Source of the DNA: Chryseobacterium culicis
GTDB taxonomy: Bacteria > Bacteroidota > Bacteroidia > Flavobacteriales > Weeksellaceae
Direction of reading: 5' to 3'
NCBI RefSeq assembly: GCF_900108365.1
Contig: NZ_FNWQ01000002.1
Span: 186,001 to 250,000, forward strand
Length of the DNA: 64,000 nt
In this document: positions 16,347-24,287 of the stretch, one piece after another
How the letters are laid out: every line of letters starts with the position of its first letter
Position numbering within the stretch: the stretch's first letter is position 1
The notes under the pieces: model-generated
Told to the model about the DNA's origin: nothing
Databases searched by the model: none
The model's input: only the letters and a program-made list of their open reading frames with translations
Translations under genes and position numbers: made by a program

Positions 16347-16568
16347 ATGTTTGATCTGAATTACGACCTGATAAAGAAAGAAATAGAATCGGAAGTTTGT
16401 AAAGAACATGGTCTGCATCCTGAATTGGTAAAAACAGATGAAGGATTCGGAATAAAAGCCTGCTGTGAACCTTTCAGAGAAGAACTTGTTGAAAAATCCG
16501 GAAAAATGATTGAAGAAGAAACGAAAAAGATCCTTGATGAAATGATGAAGGATCTGTTTAAAGAATAA
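16347..16568 (+). CDS. Small acidic Cys-containing protein of unknown function
   Basis: The 73-residue cytoplasmic protein reads as a helix-rich acidic chain with three cysteines (EVCKEHG and KACCEPF). Not recognised. A terminator follows at 16607 and a TAGAAATACGG element precedes it, so it looks like its own transcription unit. It is short, but the amino-acid composition, a clear stop and flanking signals support it. Confidence 0.6.
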   Translation: MFDLNYDLIKKEIESEVCKEHGLHPELVKTDEGFGIKACCEPFREELVEKSGKMIEEETKKILDEMMKDLFKE

Positions 16569-16606
16569 ATTTTTACGATGTGACGATAGCACGAGTTGTT
16601 GTCGCG

Positions 16607-16637
16607 AAGGCTGCTCCGGATGGGGTGGCTTTTTTTG
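16607..16637 (+). terminator. Terminator after the small Cys protein gene
   Basis: AAGGCTGCTCC (16607-16617) pairs with GGGGTGGCTT (16622-16631), using G-U pairs, before a run of Ts. Confidence 0.65.
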
Positions 16638-16648
16638 GGGAAATGTTA

Positions 16649-16675
16649 TAGAAATACGGTTTCCCGTAAGGAATT
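16649..16675 (+). promoter_or_regulatory. TAGAAATACGG element, copy 3
   Basis: TAGAAATACGG (16649-16659) is followed by TTTCCCGTAAGGAATTT, forming an imperfect palindrome (ATACGG/CCGTA). It lies just before the DUF4062 gene; TAATTTCG at 16691 is a one-mismatch -7 box. Confidence 0.4.
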
Positions 16676-16707
16676 TGATTTAGATGTTTTTAATTTCGTT
16701 AAAAAAT

Positions 16708-17883
16708 ATGGCAAAAAATGTTACCAAGTATTGTGTTTTCTTAGGATCGCCAAGTGATTTGGAAGAGGAAAGGCTTGAAGTAGAAAATGTTATTAAAGAG
16801 CTTAATGTTATTTACGGGAATAGAAATAATTTAATCATTGAATTATTAAAGTGGGAAACTCATTCTGCACCAGGTATTACAGAATCTTATACACAAGATA
16901 TTATTAACAAAGATATTGGAGATGATTATGATATTTTTATAGGTCTGATGTGGCAAAAGTTTGGAACTAAAACAAATGTCGCGAACTCTGGGACTGAAGA
17001 GGAATTTTTAAATGCACTAGAGAGATTTGAAAATAAAGAAAATATTCAAGTACTATTCTATTTCAAAGATAAATCCCCTCTTAGCCTAGCAGATATAGAT
17101 CCTGAAGAATTGTTGAAGATCAAAAAGTTTAAAAATATCCTTAAAAAAAAGAATGTTTTTTACGGTTCTTTCAATGATTCAGATGAATTAAAGACAAATT
17201 TAAGATTGCATTTACCTAAAAGAATTGATAATTTAATAAATAACTCAAAAATTATTGATGATTTTGTGGTCATAGATAATGATATAAATAGTGATTTAGT
17301 TTTAGAAGATGATTTTGGTTTGTTTGATTATTTACTTGAATTTGAAAGATTATTAGCTAATTCTACAGAAGCTTTAACGAAAATAAATGAAAGCACAAAT
17401 AATATTGCTGAAGAGATGGGAAAGAAAGCTGATGAAATACAAAGAATTGCTCAATATCCTAATCCTAATAAAAATTTAATTATTGAATTATTTAAAAGGA
17501 TATCAAAAATAATGAATGATTATTCAGAAAGAATAAAGCTTGAAAATGTTGTTTTTTATAACAATTTTAAAGATGCTATGGATATCGGATTGAAGTATAT
17601 TAATAGTATGGAATATTTAGATAAAGATCAGTATAAAGAAAATTTAGAATCAACACTGGAGGCTACTGAATATCTACAGGAGAATATACCATCAGCGATT
17701 AAAGGAATGTCAAATCTTCATAATTCTGTTAAATCGCTTCCTAATTTACAATCAAATCTTAATGCTTCAAAGAGAGGATTGGATAAACAATTAGAAGAAT
17801 TTATTTTTAATTTAAAAAGAGTAAATAATTTAACAAATGAGTTTATAAATGAAATAAAATATAAACTTTCAAGATTAGAATAA
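16708..17883 (+). CDS. Orphan DUF4062 protein with helical C-terminus (possible defence sensor)
   Basis: The N-terminal part (about residues 5-100 of 391) is a DUF4062 domain: KYCVFLGSPSDLEEERLEV is the hallmark, followed by the Asp-rich strand DDYDIFIGLMW. DUF4062 usually sits at the N-terminus of large STAND NTPases in conflict systems. Here no NTPase follows; residues about 205-391 are predicted helical coiled coil (KINESTNNIAEEMGKK, SKRGLDKQLEEF). The gene is clearly more AT-rich than its neighbours and rich in Asn, Ile and Lys, which suggests horizontal acquisition. The track-like longer start at 16684 would overlap the promoter box; ATG 16708 (MAKNVTKY) fits the domain start better. The biological function is not known; a role in phage defence is an inference from the domain alone. 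Confidence 0.75.
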   Translation: MAKNVTKYCVFLGSPSDLEEERLEVENVIKELNVIYGNRNNLIIELLKWETHSAPGITESYTQDIINKDIGDDYDIFIGLMWQKFGTKTNVANSGTEEEFLNALERFENKENIQVLFYFKDKSPLSLADIDPEELLKIKKFKNILKKKNVFYGSFNDSDELKTNLRLHLPKRIDNLINNSKIIDDFVVIDNDINSDLVLEDDFGLFDYLLEFERLLANSTEALTKINESTNNIAEEMGKKADEIQRIAQYPNPNKNLIIELFKRISKIMNDYSERIKLENVVFYNNFKDAMDIGLKYINSMEYLDKDQYKENLESTLEATEYLQENIPSAIKGMSNLHNSVKSLPNLQSNLNASKRGLDKQLEEFIFNLKRVNNLTNEFINEIKYKLSRLE

Positions 17884-17911
17884 TTCTGTTTGTATTATTA
17901 TTCTAAACAAA

Positions 17912-17937
17912 AAAACCGCCCCAAACAGGGCGGTTTT
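17912..17937. terminator. Bidirectional terminator after the DUF4062 gene
   Basis: AAAACCGCCC (17912-17921) pairs with GGGCGGTTTT (17928-17937). Confidence 0.85.
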
Positions 17938-17970
17938 TCAGTAAAAGTAAATTGAAAGTTATGTTTTCTG

Positions 17971-18201
17971 TTATCTCTTCTTCATACTTTTCCCGGCAAG
18001 GGAACTGATGAATACAAGGCCGAAGCCTAAGTAAGCGGCAAATGCCGTTAGGTATATAATTAAGCTGTTAAAGCTTGGTTTTGAAGCGTATACCAACACA
18101 GAAAACGCAGCAAAGCTCAGAACCAATAACAGGCTCCAGATATTCAATTTTGCAGCATCTTCATTTCTCTTAAAAATCATTTCAAAAAAGGATCTCATCA
18201 T
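17971..18201 (-). CDS. Small two-helix membrane protein
   Basis: The 76-residue protein has two hydrophobic segments (about 20-40 and 47-68) and a basic C-terminus (GKSMKKR). Not recognised by family. It is convergent with the DUF4062 gene and shares the bidirectional terminator. Typical membrane protein composition and a good start (ATGATGAGA) support it as real; Flavobacteriia carry many such small inner-membrane proteins. Confidence 0.6.
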   Translation of the reverse strand: MMRSFFEMIFKRNEDAAKLNIWSLLLVLSFAAFSVLVYASKPSFNSLIIYLTAFAAYLGFGLVFISSLAGKSMKKR

Positions 18202-18860
18202 TACTCACATTTTAAGGGTTATACATTAAATTAAAAAAATAAAGGCGTACTCATCACGGTAAAAAGAATAAACATTCCTTTACAGGGCTAAGGTTCACGA
18301 TGACTTTGCCATTTATCTATATCGCTATTCCGGGCTAAAAGTCCGGGAAATTTTTGTTTTTTTTGAATCTATCAAGATTCTGGTTATTGATGATACCAGT
18401 CAGATACGGGGTGCAAAATTGCTGTGAAAAACTAACGGGGGTTAATTAATCACGAACCCGTATCTTGTACGGCATCGTAGAAAAAAAAGGATTCATATGC
18501 TAAATATGAACTTGGATCGGTGGAAAAACTGAAAATCCACAGAAAACCTTTTTTCTCATCCTTAGTGTCTTTTTATAATTTTTTTTCTCGTTATCTTACA
18601 TGCCAATTTCATGCCAAAGTTCTGCGTTTTCGGTTAACACTTAGTTTTAGAAAATTATGAAATTGCGTACTGTAGCGTGTTTTGTTATGTTAATTCCTTA
18701 AACATAGAAAAATATCGATTTTATTTTCTATATGCTGAAAGTAGAATAGAGAGAGAAATAGTTAATTTTTTTCATATCTCAATCTAATTTTTAAAAGAAT
18801 ACATTGTTTAGGATAAAGCTAAAAATAAGAAAAACCGCCTCTAAAGACGGTTTCAATATT
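18202..18860. other. Gene-free region with several inverted repeats
   Basis: No protein gene is supported. CCGGGC (18330-18335) pairs with GTCCGG (18341-18346) before a T tract, a plus-strand terminator shape. AGATACGGG (18402-18410) and CCCGTATCT (18457-18465) are exact 9-bp inverted arms. AAAAAAGG (18483-18490) can pair with CCTTTTTT (18547-18554) and encloses two hairpins: TTCATAT/ATATGAA (18492-18510) and GTGGA/TCCAC (18520-18540). The set could be a structured RNA or a decayed element. 18570-18830 is plain AT-rich sequence. Confidence 0.4.
18832..18853 (-). terminator. Terminator of the M28 peptidase operon
   Basis: On the minus strand AAACCGTCT pairs with AGGCGGTTT and runs into Ts (18853 back to 18832), just past the stop codon at 18861. 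Confidence 0.75.
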
Positions 18861-20219
18861 TTACCAGTTTTTATCAATCATATAGATAATCTGTGTTAAG
18901 GCTGTAGCGCCCAGTAAGAGCTCTCTTCGGTTCACCTTTTCAAAAGTATCTTCTTCTGTATGGTGGATATCGAAATAACGTTGAGAATCCGGCATCAGTT
19001 CAGCGGCAGGAATTCCCATATCATGGAGTGGGTAAAGATCTGTTCCTGAAAATCTTTCTTCAAAGTTGTAAACTCCGTAGGGTAGGAATAGATTTGACCA
19101 GCTTTTGATCTGATTTCTTTTTGCATCATCCATATCCAGCGCAATACCTCGTGGAGCAAAACCTCCGGCATCGGATTCTATGGCAAAAAGATGTTTTTCG
19201 TTGTTCTCTTTTACGGTTTTACCATATTGAATTCCGCCTTTTACTCCGTTTTCTTCATTGGCGAAGCAAACGACTCTGATGCTGTGGTTGTTTGGAATTC
19301 CTAATTTTTTAAAGGTTCTTAAGACTTCAATACTTTGTACTATTCCGGCTCCGTCATCATGAGCACCTTCACCTACATCCCAGGAATCCAGGTGTCCGCC
19401 TACCACAATAACGCTTTGGTCTTTTTTGCCTGTAATTTCTCCGATCACAGAGTGGGAGCGCTTTTCTCCTTTCATTCCGCAGTTGGAATTAAGTTTAGCG
19501 GTAACTTTCTGATTTTTTAATAAAGCTTCCAGCTCATCTGCGGTTGTGCTTCCGATGGCTACCGCAGGAATTTTGGAAACTTTGTCTTCATAACGCATCG
19601 CTCCGGTATGAGGTACATCATCAAAAGCAGAAGAAAGGGATCTTACGATGGCAAATTTGCCTCCTTTCTTAGCGGTTAATGAAGCGGCTGTTGTTCTGTA
19701 TTTTGCAGCGTCACCATATGCTTTGAAAGTTTCTATGAATGACTGGCTGAACGGGTAATTGAAAAATACAATTTTATCTTTCACCTTTTCAGCAGGCAGT
19801 TTATCATACTCTTCCATTGACTGTACCATGATGATTTCTCCCGACACATCTTTTCCTCCCGTTCCTTCGGAATTTCCCAGAGAAAGCATTTTAAGATTTT
19901 TCCATTTTCCGTTGGAGGTTTTGATCTGAAGGGATTCTTTTCCTCTTACCCATACAGGAATCATCACTTCCTGAAGCCATACTTTATCGGCTCCTGCATC
20001 ACGAAGTTTCTGTTCTGCCCATTTTACGGACTTTTCATAGGCTTCTGATCCGCTTAAACGGTGGCCTATATTTTTTGTGAGCTCTCTAAGCTCTGTATAT
20101 CCTTTTCCATTGTTCAGAATTTCCGTGGAGATTTTTTTGAACTGAATGGAATCTTCTTTAGACTGGCCGAAAGCGGCCATTCCAAAAAGCAATAATGAGG
20201 TTCCTACTATCTTTTTCAT
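18861..20219 (-). CDS. M28 family zinc peptidase, tandem paralogue A
   Basis: An exported di-zinc exopeptidase of about 452 residues, third gene of a three-gene tandem set. The signal peptide ends AAFGQ. A PA-type inserted domain (about 110-255) precedes the catalytic motifs: GGHLDSWDVGEG (zinc His), AHDDGAG (bridging Asp), ANEENG (catalytic and zinc Glu), ESDAGG (zinc Asp) and DIHHTEEDT (zinc His). All six key residues are present. ATG 20219 was chosen over a TTG three codons upstream: it gives a normal signal peptide and places the start 2 nt after the stop of paralogue B. It is very similar to paralogue B along its full length, so it arose by recent duplication. Confidence 0.92.
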   Translation of the reverse strand: MKKIVGTSLLLFGMAAFGQSKEDSIQFKKISTEILNNGKGYTELRELTKNIGHRLSGSEAYEKSVKWAEQKLRDAGADKVWLQEVMIPVWVRGKESLQIKTSNGKWKNLKMLSLGNSEGTGGKDVSGEIIMVQSMEEYDKLPAEKVKDKIVFFNYPFSQSFIETFKAYGDAAKYRTTAASLTAKKGGKFAIVRSLSSAFDDVPHTGAMRYEDKVSKIPAVAIGSTTADELEALLKNQKVTAKLNSNCGMKGEKRSHSVIGEITGKKDQSVIVVGGHLDSWDVGEGAHDDGAGIVQSIEVLRTFKKLGIPNNHSIRVVCFANEENGVKGGIQYGKTVKENNEKHLFAIESDAGGFAPRGIALDMDDAKRNQIKSWSNLFLPYGVYNFEERFSGTDLYPLHDMGIPAAELMPDSQRYFDIHHTEEDTFEKVNRRELLLGATALTQIIYMIDKNW

Positions 20220-20221
20220 TG

Positions 20222-21580
20222 TTACCAATTTTTATCGATCATATAAATAAGCTGTGTCATCACCGTGGAGCCGAGTAACAGCTCTCTCCGGTTTACTTTT
20301 TCAAAAGTGTCTTCTTCGGTATGGTGAATATCGAAGTATCTCTGAGGATCCGGGACCAATTCTGCTGTGGGAACTCCCATTTCATGAAGCGGAGTAATGT
20401 CAGATCCGGAATATTTGCCTTCGAAGTTATATACACCATAAGGCAGAAACAGATTTCCCCAGCTTTTAATCTGGTTTCTTTGAGGTTCATTCATTTCAAG
20501 GGAAATTCCCCGTGGTGAAAAACCTCCGGCATCAGATTCTATGGCAAAAAGATGTTTTTCGTTGTTTTCCTTAGCAATTTTACCGTATTCTTTTCCGCCC
20601 TTTGTTCCGTTTTCTTCGTTGGCAAAACACACTGCGCGGATGGTATGATTGTTTTGCAGGCCTAATTTTTTAAAAGTTCTTATTACTTCAATGCTTTGAA
20701 CAATACCCGCTCCGTCATCATGAGCACCTTCGCCTACATCCCAGGAATCCAGATGTCCGCCTACAACAATAACGTTCTGGTCTTTCTTACCGGTGATTTC
20801 TCCGATAACAGAATGGGAGCGCTTTTCTCCTCTCATGCCGCAGTTGGAATTCAGTTTGGCTGCTACTTTTTGACTCTTTAATAAGATTTCGAGTTCATCT
20901 GCAGAAGTGTTGCCTATCGTTACGGCGGGTATCTTCGGAATATTCTCATCATAACGCATGTTTCCTGTGTGAGGAATATCATCGAATGCGGAAGACAGTG
21001 ATCTGATGATGGCGAATTTCCCCCCTTTTTTAGCGGTTAATGAAGCTGCAGTTCGTCTGTAGGGAGTTGCATCACGATAAGAGATGAATGTTTGTACATT
21101 TCCCTGACTAAAAGGATAGTTGAAAAACACAATTTTATCTTTCACTTTTTCAGCAGGAAGCTGATCATATTCTTCCAGTGATTTTACCATGATGATTTCT
21201 CCTGATACATCTTTTCCTCCTGTTCCTTCAGAGTTTCCAAGGGAAAGCATTTTGATACTTTTCCATTTTCCGCCGGAGGTCTGAATGTGGAGGGATTCTT
21301 TTCCTCTTACCCATACGGGAATCATGACGTCCTGAAGCCATACTTTATCAGCTCCTGCATCACGAAGTTTCTGTTCTGCCCATTTTACGGACTTTTCATA
21401 GGCTTCTGAGCCGCTTAAACGGTTGCCTATATTTTTTGTGAGCTCTCTAAGCTCTGTATATCCTTTTCCATTGTTCAGAATTTCTGTGGAAATTTTTTTG
21501 AACTGAATGGAATCTTCTTTAGACTGGCCAAAGGCGGCTATTCCAAAAAGCAGCAGTAAAGTTCCTGTGATCTTTTTCAT
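20222..21580 (-). CDS. M28 family zinc peptidase, tandem paralogue B
   Basis: The 452-residue middle gene of the set. Its signal peptide (MKKITGTLLLLFGIAAFGQ) and all active-site motifs are intact: His276 in GGHLDSW, Asp288/289 in AHDDGAG, Glu322 and Glu323 in ANEENG, Asp350 in ESDAGG and His419/420 in DIHH. It is separated from both neighbours by 2 nt, so the three are translated from one transcript. It differs from paralogue A mostly in the PA-like region (about 155-240), which may alter substrate range. The substrate is probably a peptide N- or C-terminus released by secreted endoproteases. Confidence 0.92.
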   Translation of the reverse strand: MKKITGTLLLLFGIAAFGQSKEDSIQFKKISTEILNNGKGYTELRELTKNIGNRLSGSEAYEKSVKWAEQKLRDAGADKVWLQDVMIPVWVRGKESLHIQTSGGKWKSIKMLSLGNSEGTGGKDVSGEIIMVKSLEEYDQLPAEKVKDKIVFFNYPFSQGNVQTFISYRDATPYRRTAASLTAKKGGKFAIIRSLSSAFDDIPHTGNMRYDENIPKIPAVTIGNTSADELEILLKSQKVAAKLNSNCGMRGEKRSHSVIGEITGKKDQNVIVVGGHLDSWDVGEGAHDDGAGIVQSIEVIRTFKKLGLQNNHTIRAVCFANEENGTKGGKEYGKIAKENNEKHLFAIESDAGGFSPRGISLEMNEPQRNQIKSWGNLFLPYGVYNFEGKYSGSDITPLHEMGVPTAELVPDPQRYFDIHHTEEDTFEKVNRRELLLGSTVMTQLIYMIDKNW

Positions 21581-21582
21581 GA

Positions 21583-22986
21583 TTACCAGTTTTTATCAAC
21601 CATAAAAATCAACTGTGTGATGGCTACAGCTCCTAAAAGAAGCTCTCTTTTATTAATTTTATCAAAGGTATCCTGCTCCGAGTGATGATAGTCAAAATAT
21701 CTTTGTGTGTCTACTACAAGTTCTGCTAAAGGAATATCCAGCTTTTTTAAAGGGGAAATATCCTGAATGGCTTCTGTCTGGTCAAAATCATACACTCCAT
21801 ACGGAAGAAAATACTCCTTCCACGGATACACCAGTCTTCTTCTTTGAGGGGACATATCCAGGGAAAATCCTCTGGGCGAATAACCTCCGGCATCTGTTCC
21901 AAGAGCAAATATGTGTTTTTCATCTTTCTTTTTTACATACGCTGCATACATCTCACGGCCCTGTCCTCCGTTTTCACTGTTGGCATAAAGGACTACACGG
22001 ATGGTATGGTTGTTTTCATATCCCAGGGCTTTCAGGGTTCTTAAAACTTCAATGCACTGTACAACTCCGGTTCCGTCGTCTGTTGCACCTTCACCAATGT
22101 CCCAGGAATCAAGCTGGGCTCCTAAAACGATTACTTTAGAATCTTTTTTGCCCCCAATTTCAGCAATGATATTAGGATTCGTGGTGTCGCCTTTTGATTC
22201 GGCGGTCATATTGATTTTGGCGGTAACTTTTTGCTTTTTTACTATTTTCTCCAATTCGTCTGCCGATCTTACGCCAATTGATAAAGCCGGAATTTTAACT
22301 TTATCGTCTGGCTCATAGTAAATCATTTTGGCATGAGGGGTATCGTCACCAGCTGTGGTCAGTGACCTTATAATTAATGCTTTTGCACCTGTTTTGGCAA
22401 TTACGGAAGCTGAAATAAGTTTTGATTTTGCGGCCTGCAGATAAGCGTCACTGGTATTAATGATTTTTGGATCCATAGGAACATTTACAAAGACTATTTT
22501 GTCTTTTAGCTGACCTATTGACATGGCATTAAGCTCTGATGTGGAATTGATTAAAACGATTTCACCTACAAGATCCTTTCCACCTGTTCCCTCGGAGTTT
22601 CCAAAAGAAAGCATTCTTATATTTTTCCAGTCGCCGTTTCCGGTTCTGATCTGTAAAGATTCTTTTCCCCTGATCCAGACCGGTGCTTTAGCTTCCTGCC
22701 TCCAGATCATATTAATACCGATTTCCCTGAACTTTTTTTCTGCCCATTCTACCGCTTTTGCATATCCGGGAGTTGCGCTGAAACGTGGTCCTATGCCTTT
22801 GGTAAGCTCTCCGAGATTATTATAGGCAGTACCGTTGGTCATAATTTCATCTGAAATTTTTCGGAACTCATCATGATAATTGAGTTTCGCAATGGTTCCT
22901 TTTTTTACCGGACTTTTTTGTGGTTTTTTTTGAGAAAATAAAAATCCACTCAAAAAGAGTGGAAGTATAATGAATATTTTTTTCAT
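21583..22986 (-). CDS. M28 family homologue, paralogue C, probably catalytically inactive
   Basis: The first gene of the tandem operon, 467 residues, with a signal peptide (FLFSQ) and a basic linker (KKPQKSPVKKG). It aligns with paralogues A and B over the whole length but has lost two key residues: the zinc His is Gln291 (GAQLDSWD) and the catalytic Glu is Ser337 (ANSENG). The bridging Asp303/304, zinc Glu338, Asp365 and the C-terminal His pair (DYHHSEQDT) remain. Loss of the general base and one ligand makes hydrolysis unlikely; it may bind peptides or regulate its neighbours. It is no pseudogene: the frame is intact and the operon order is kept. Confidence 0.88.
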   Translation of the reverse strand: MKKIFIILPLFLSGFLFSQKKPQKSPVKKGTIAKLNYHDEFRKISDEIMTNGTAYNNLGELTKGIGPRFSATPGYAKAVEWAEKKFREIGINMIWRQEAKAPVWIRGKESLQIRTGNGDWKNIRMLSFGNSEGTGGKDLVGEIVLINSTSELNAMSIGQLKDKIVFVNVPMDPKIINTSDAYLQAAKSKLISASVIAKTGAKALIIRSLTTAGDDTPHAKMIYYEPDDKVKIPALSIGVRSADELEKIVKKQKVTAKINMTAESKGDTTNPNIIAEIGGKKDSKVIVLGAQLDSWDIGEGATDDGTGVVQCIEVLRTLKALGYENNHTIRVVLYANSENGGQGREMYAAYVKKKDEKHIFALGTDAGGYSPRGFSLDMSPQRRRLVYPWKEYFLPYGVYDFDQTEAIQDISPLKKLDIPLAELVVDTQRYFDYHHSEQDTFDKINKRELLLGAVAITQLIFMVDKNW

Positions 22987-23040
22987 TTTTTATTTACTTA
23001 TCTTTTCCGTTGATAAAAGTAGGGAAAAAATAGGAATTTA

Positions 23041-24285
23041 TTAAGGTTTCATATCATACATTAACAGGGCTGTAATCAATTTTGGCTCTATGAATGTACA
23101 TTTTGGAGGCATACTTAATTTCAGGTCTGAAATTTTAATCATGTCATTAAAACTTACAGGATAGATTCCGAAACCGACTTTACCTTCACCGCCGTCTACT
23201 TTTTCTTTTAAAAGATTGATTCCGTTAATGTCGGAAGTTCCTTTTACGTAAGAAATAAGCTCAGAACTGTCCGGATCTTCAATTTTAAGGATGTTTTTGA
23301 AAACGTATTTGTCCAAAAGGTGATGGTCTAGATTATCCAGAGACATTTCTTTGGAACGAAGGTCATGCTTCACGTGGAGCGAGTAGAACTTCCCGTCCAT
23401 ATACATTGAAATATGGAATTTCTGAGAAGGGTAGTATGAAGTCTCTCCTTTTTCGTGAATAAGGAAATACTGTTCAAGCTGCTTAAGAAAATCCTCCGGT
23501 GAAATACCATTCAGGTCATGTAAGATTCTGTTGTAATCATGAATCTTAATTGACTGGTTGGACACGATAAAGCTGTATACAAAATTATAAAGCTCTGTAC
23601 CGTTATGTTTCTTGTTTTTCTCTTTATGGTATTTGGCATTGATAGCTGTAGAGCCAATTCTGTGGTGTCCGTCTGCAATGTAGAATGAATCAATCTGATC
23701 TATTACTTCTTTAAACTGCTGCAGCTTCAGACGGTTGTCTATTCTCCAGATTTTATGTCTGATTCCAATTGAGTCTACATGATTGAAGATGGGAACATTT
23801 TTTTCCTCATGATTCATCAGCAGCTCAATTTTTGAGTTAGCAGGATAGGTAAGCAGTACAGGTTCTGCCTGCAGGTTTACTTTTTCAAGGTAATGAGCCA
23901 GCTTTTCCTTTTTCTGAGGAATGGTACTTTCATGTCTTTTGATTTTACCGTTCCAGAAATCTTCAATACTTGCCAATCCCAGAAGTCCCCTGAACACCTG
24001 TTTGTTGGGATAGATCTGCTCATAAAGATAATAGGATGAATTGTCCTGGACCAATTTCTTTTCTTCCAGAAGTTCTTCAAATGTGGAACGGATCTTTCGG
24101 AGGTTCCGGTCAATATCTTTAGATTTACTTACAACATAAGGTTTAATCATATTGATGTAAGTATTTTCAACTTGAGCTTTCTCTGCAATCTCCTCCTGGG
24201 TGAAATTATCCAGAGGATGGGTAGGGAAAGTACTCTCGAAGTCTCTATGAGGTCTTATTCCACGGAAAGGTTTAAAAACAGGCAT
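23041..24285 (-). CDS. DUF1015 family protein
   Basis: The 414-residue cytoplasmic protein has the N-terminal MPVFKPFRGIRP and the central YIADGHHRIGSTA motif of DUF1015 (SpsC-like). The enzymatic role is unknown, but it is regularly next to serA and serC, as here: its start lies 2 nt after the serA stop. A link to serine or 3-phosphoglycerate metabolism is therefore inferred. It is the last gene of the serC-serA-DUF1015 unit. Confidence 0.88.
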   Translation of the reverse strand: MPVFKPFRGIRPHRDFESTFPTHPLDNFTQEEIAEKAQVENTYINMIKPYVVSKSKDIDRNLRKIRSTFEELLEEKKLVQDNSSYYLYEQIYPNKQVFRGLLGLASIEDFWNGKIKRHESTIPQKKEKLAHYLEKVNLQAEPVLLTYPANSKIELLMNHEEKNVPIFNHVDSIGIRHKIWRIDNRLKLQQFKEVIDQIDSFYIADGHHRIGSTAINAKYHKEKNKKHNGTELYNFVYSFIVSNQSIKIHDYNRILHDLNGISPEDFLKQLEQYFLIHEKGETSYYPSQKFHISMYMDGKFYSLHVKHDLRSKEMSLDNLDHHLLDKYVFKNILKIEDPDSSELISYVKGTSDINGINLLKEKVDGGEGKVGFGIYPVSFNDMIKISDLKLSMPPKCTFIEPKLITALLMYDMKP

Positions 24286-24287
24286 AT

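Noticed and set aside
16158..16592. Minus-strand ORF of 144 codons across the small Cys protein
   Set aside because: Phe-rich sequence that covers the end of one gene and all of another on plus; no domain, and its stop and start fall inside other signals.
18360..18430. Reading ILVIDDTSQIRGAKLL as a remnant of a response regulator or integrase
   Set aside because: Only about 20 residues are open and no further homologous piece lies in the flanks; inverted repeats explain the stretch as well.
21705..22318. Plus-strand ORFs of 144 and 105 codons opposite the M28 paralogue C gene
   Set aside because: They are antisense shadows of an intact gene, rich in unusual residues (His, Leu, Cys) and without any recognisable domain or start context.
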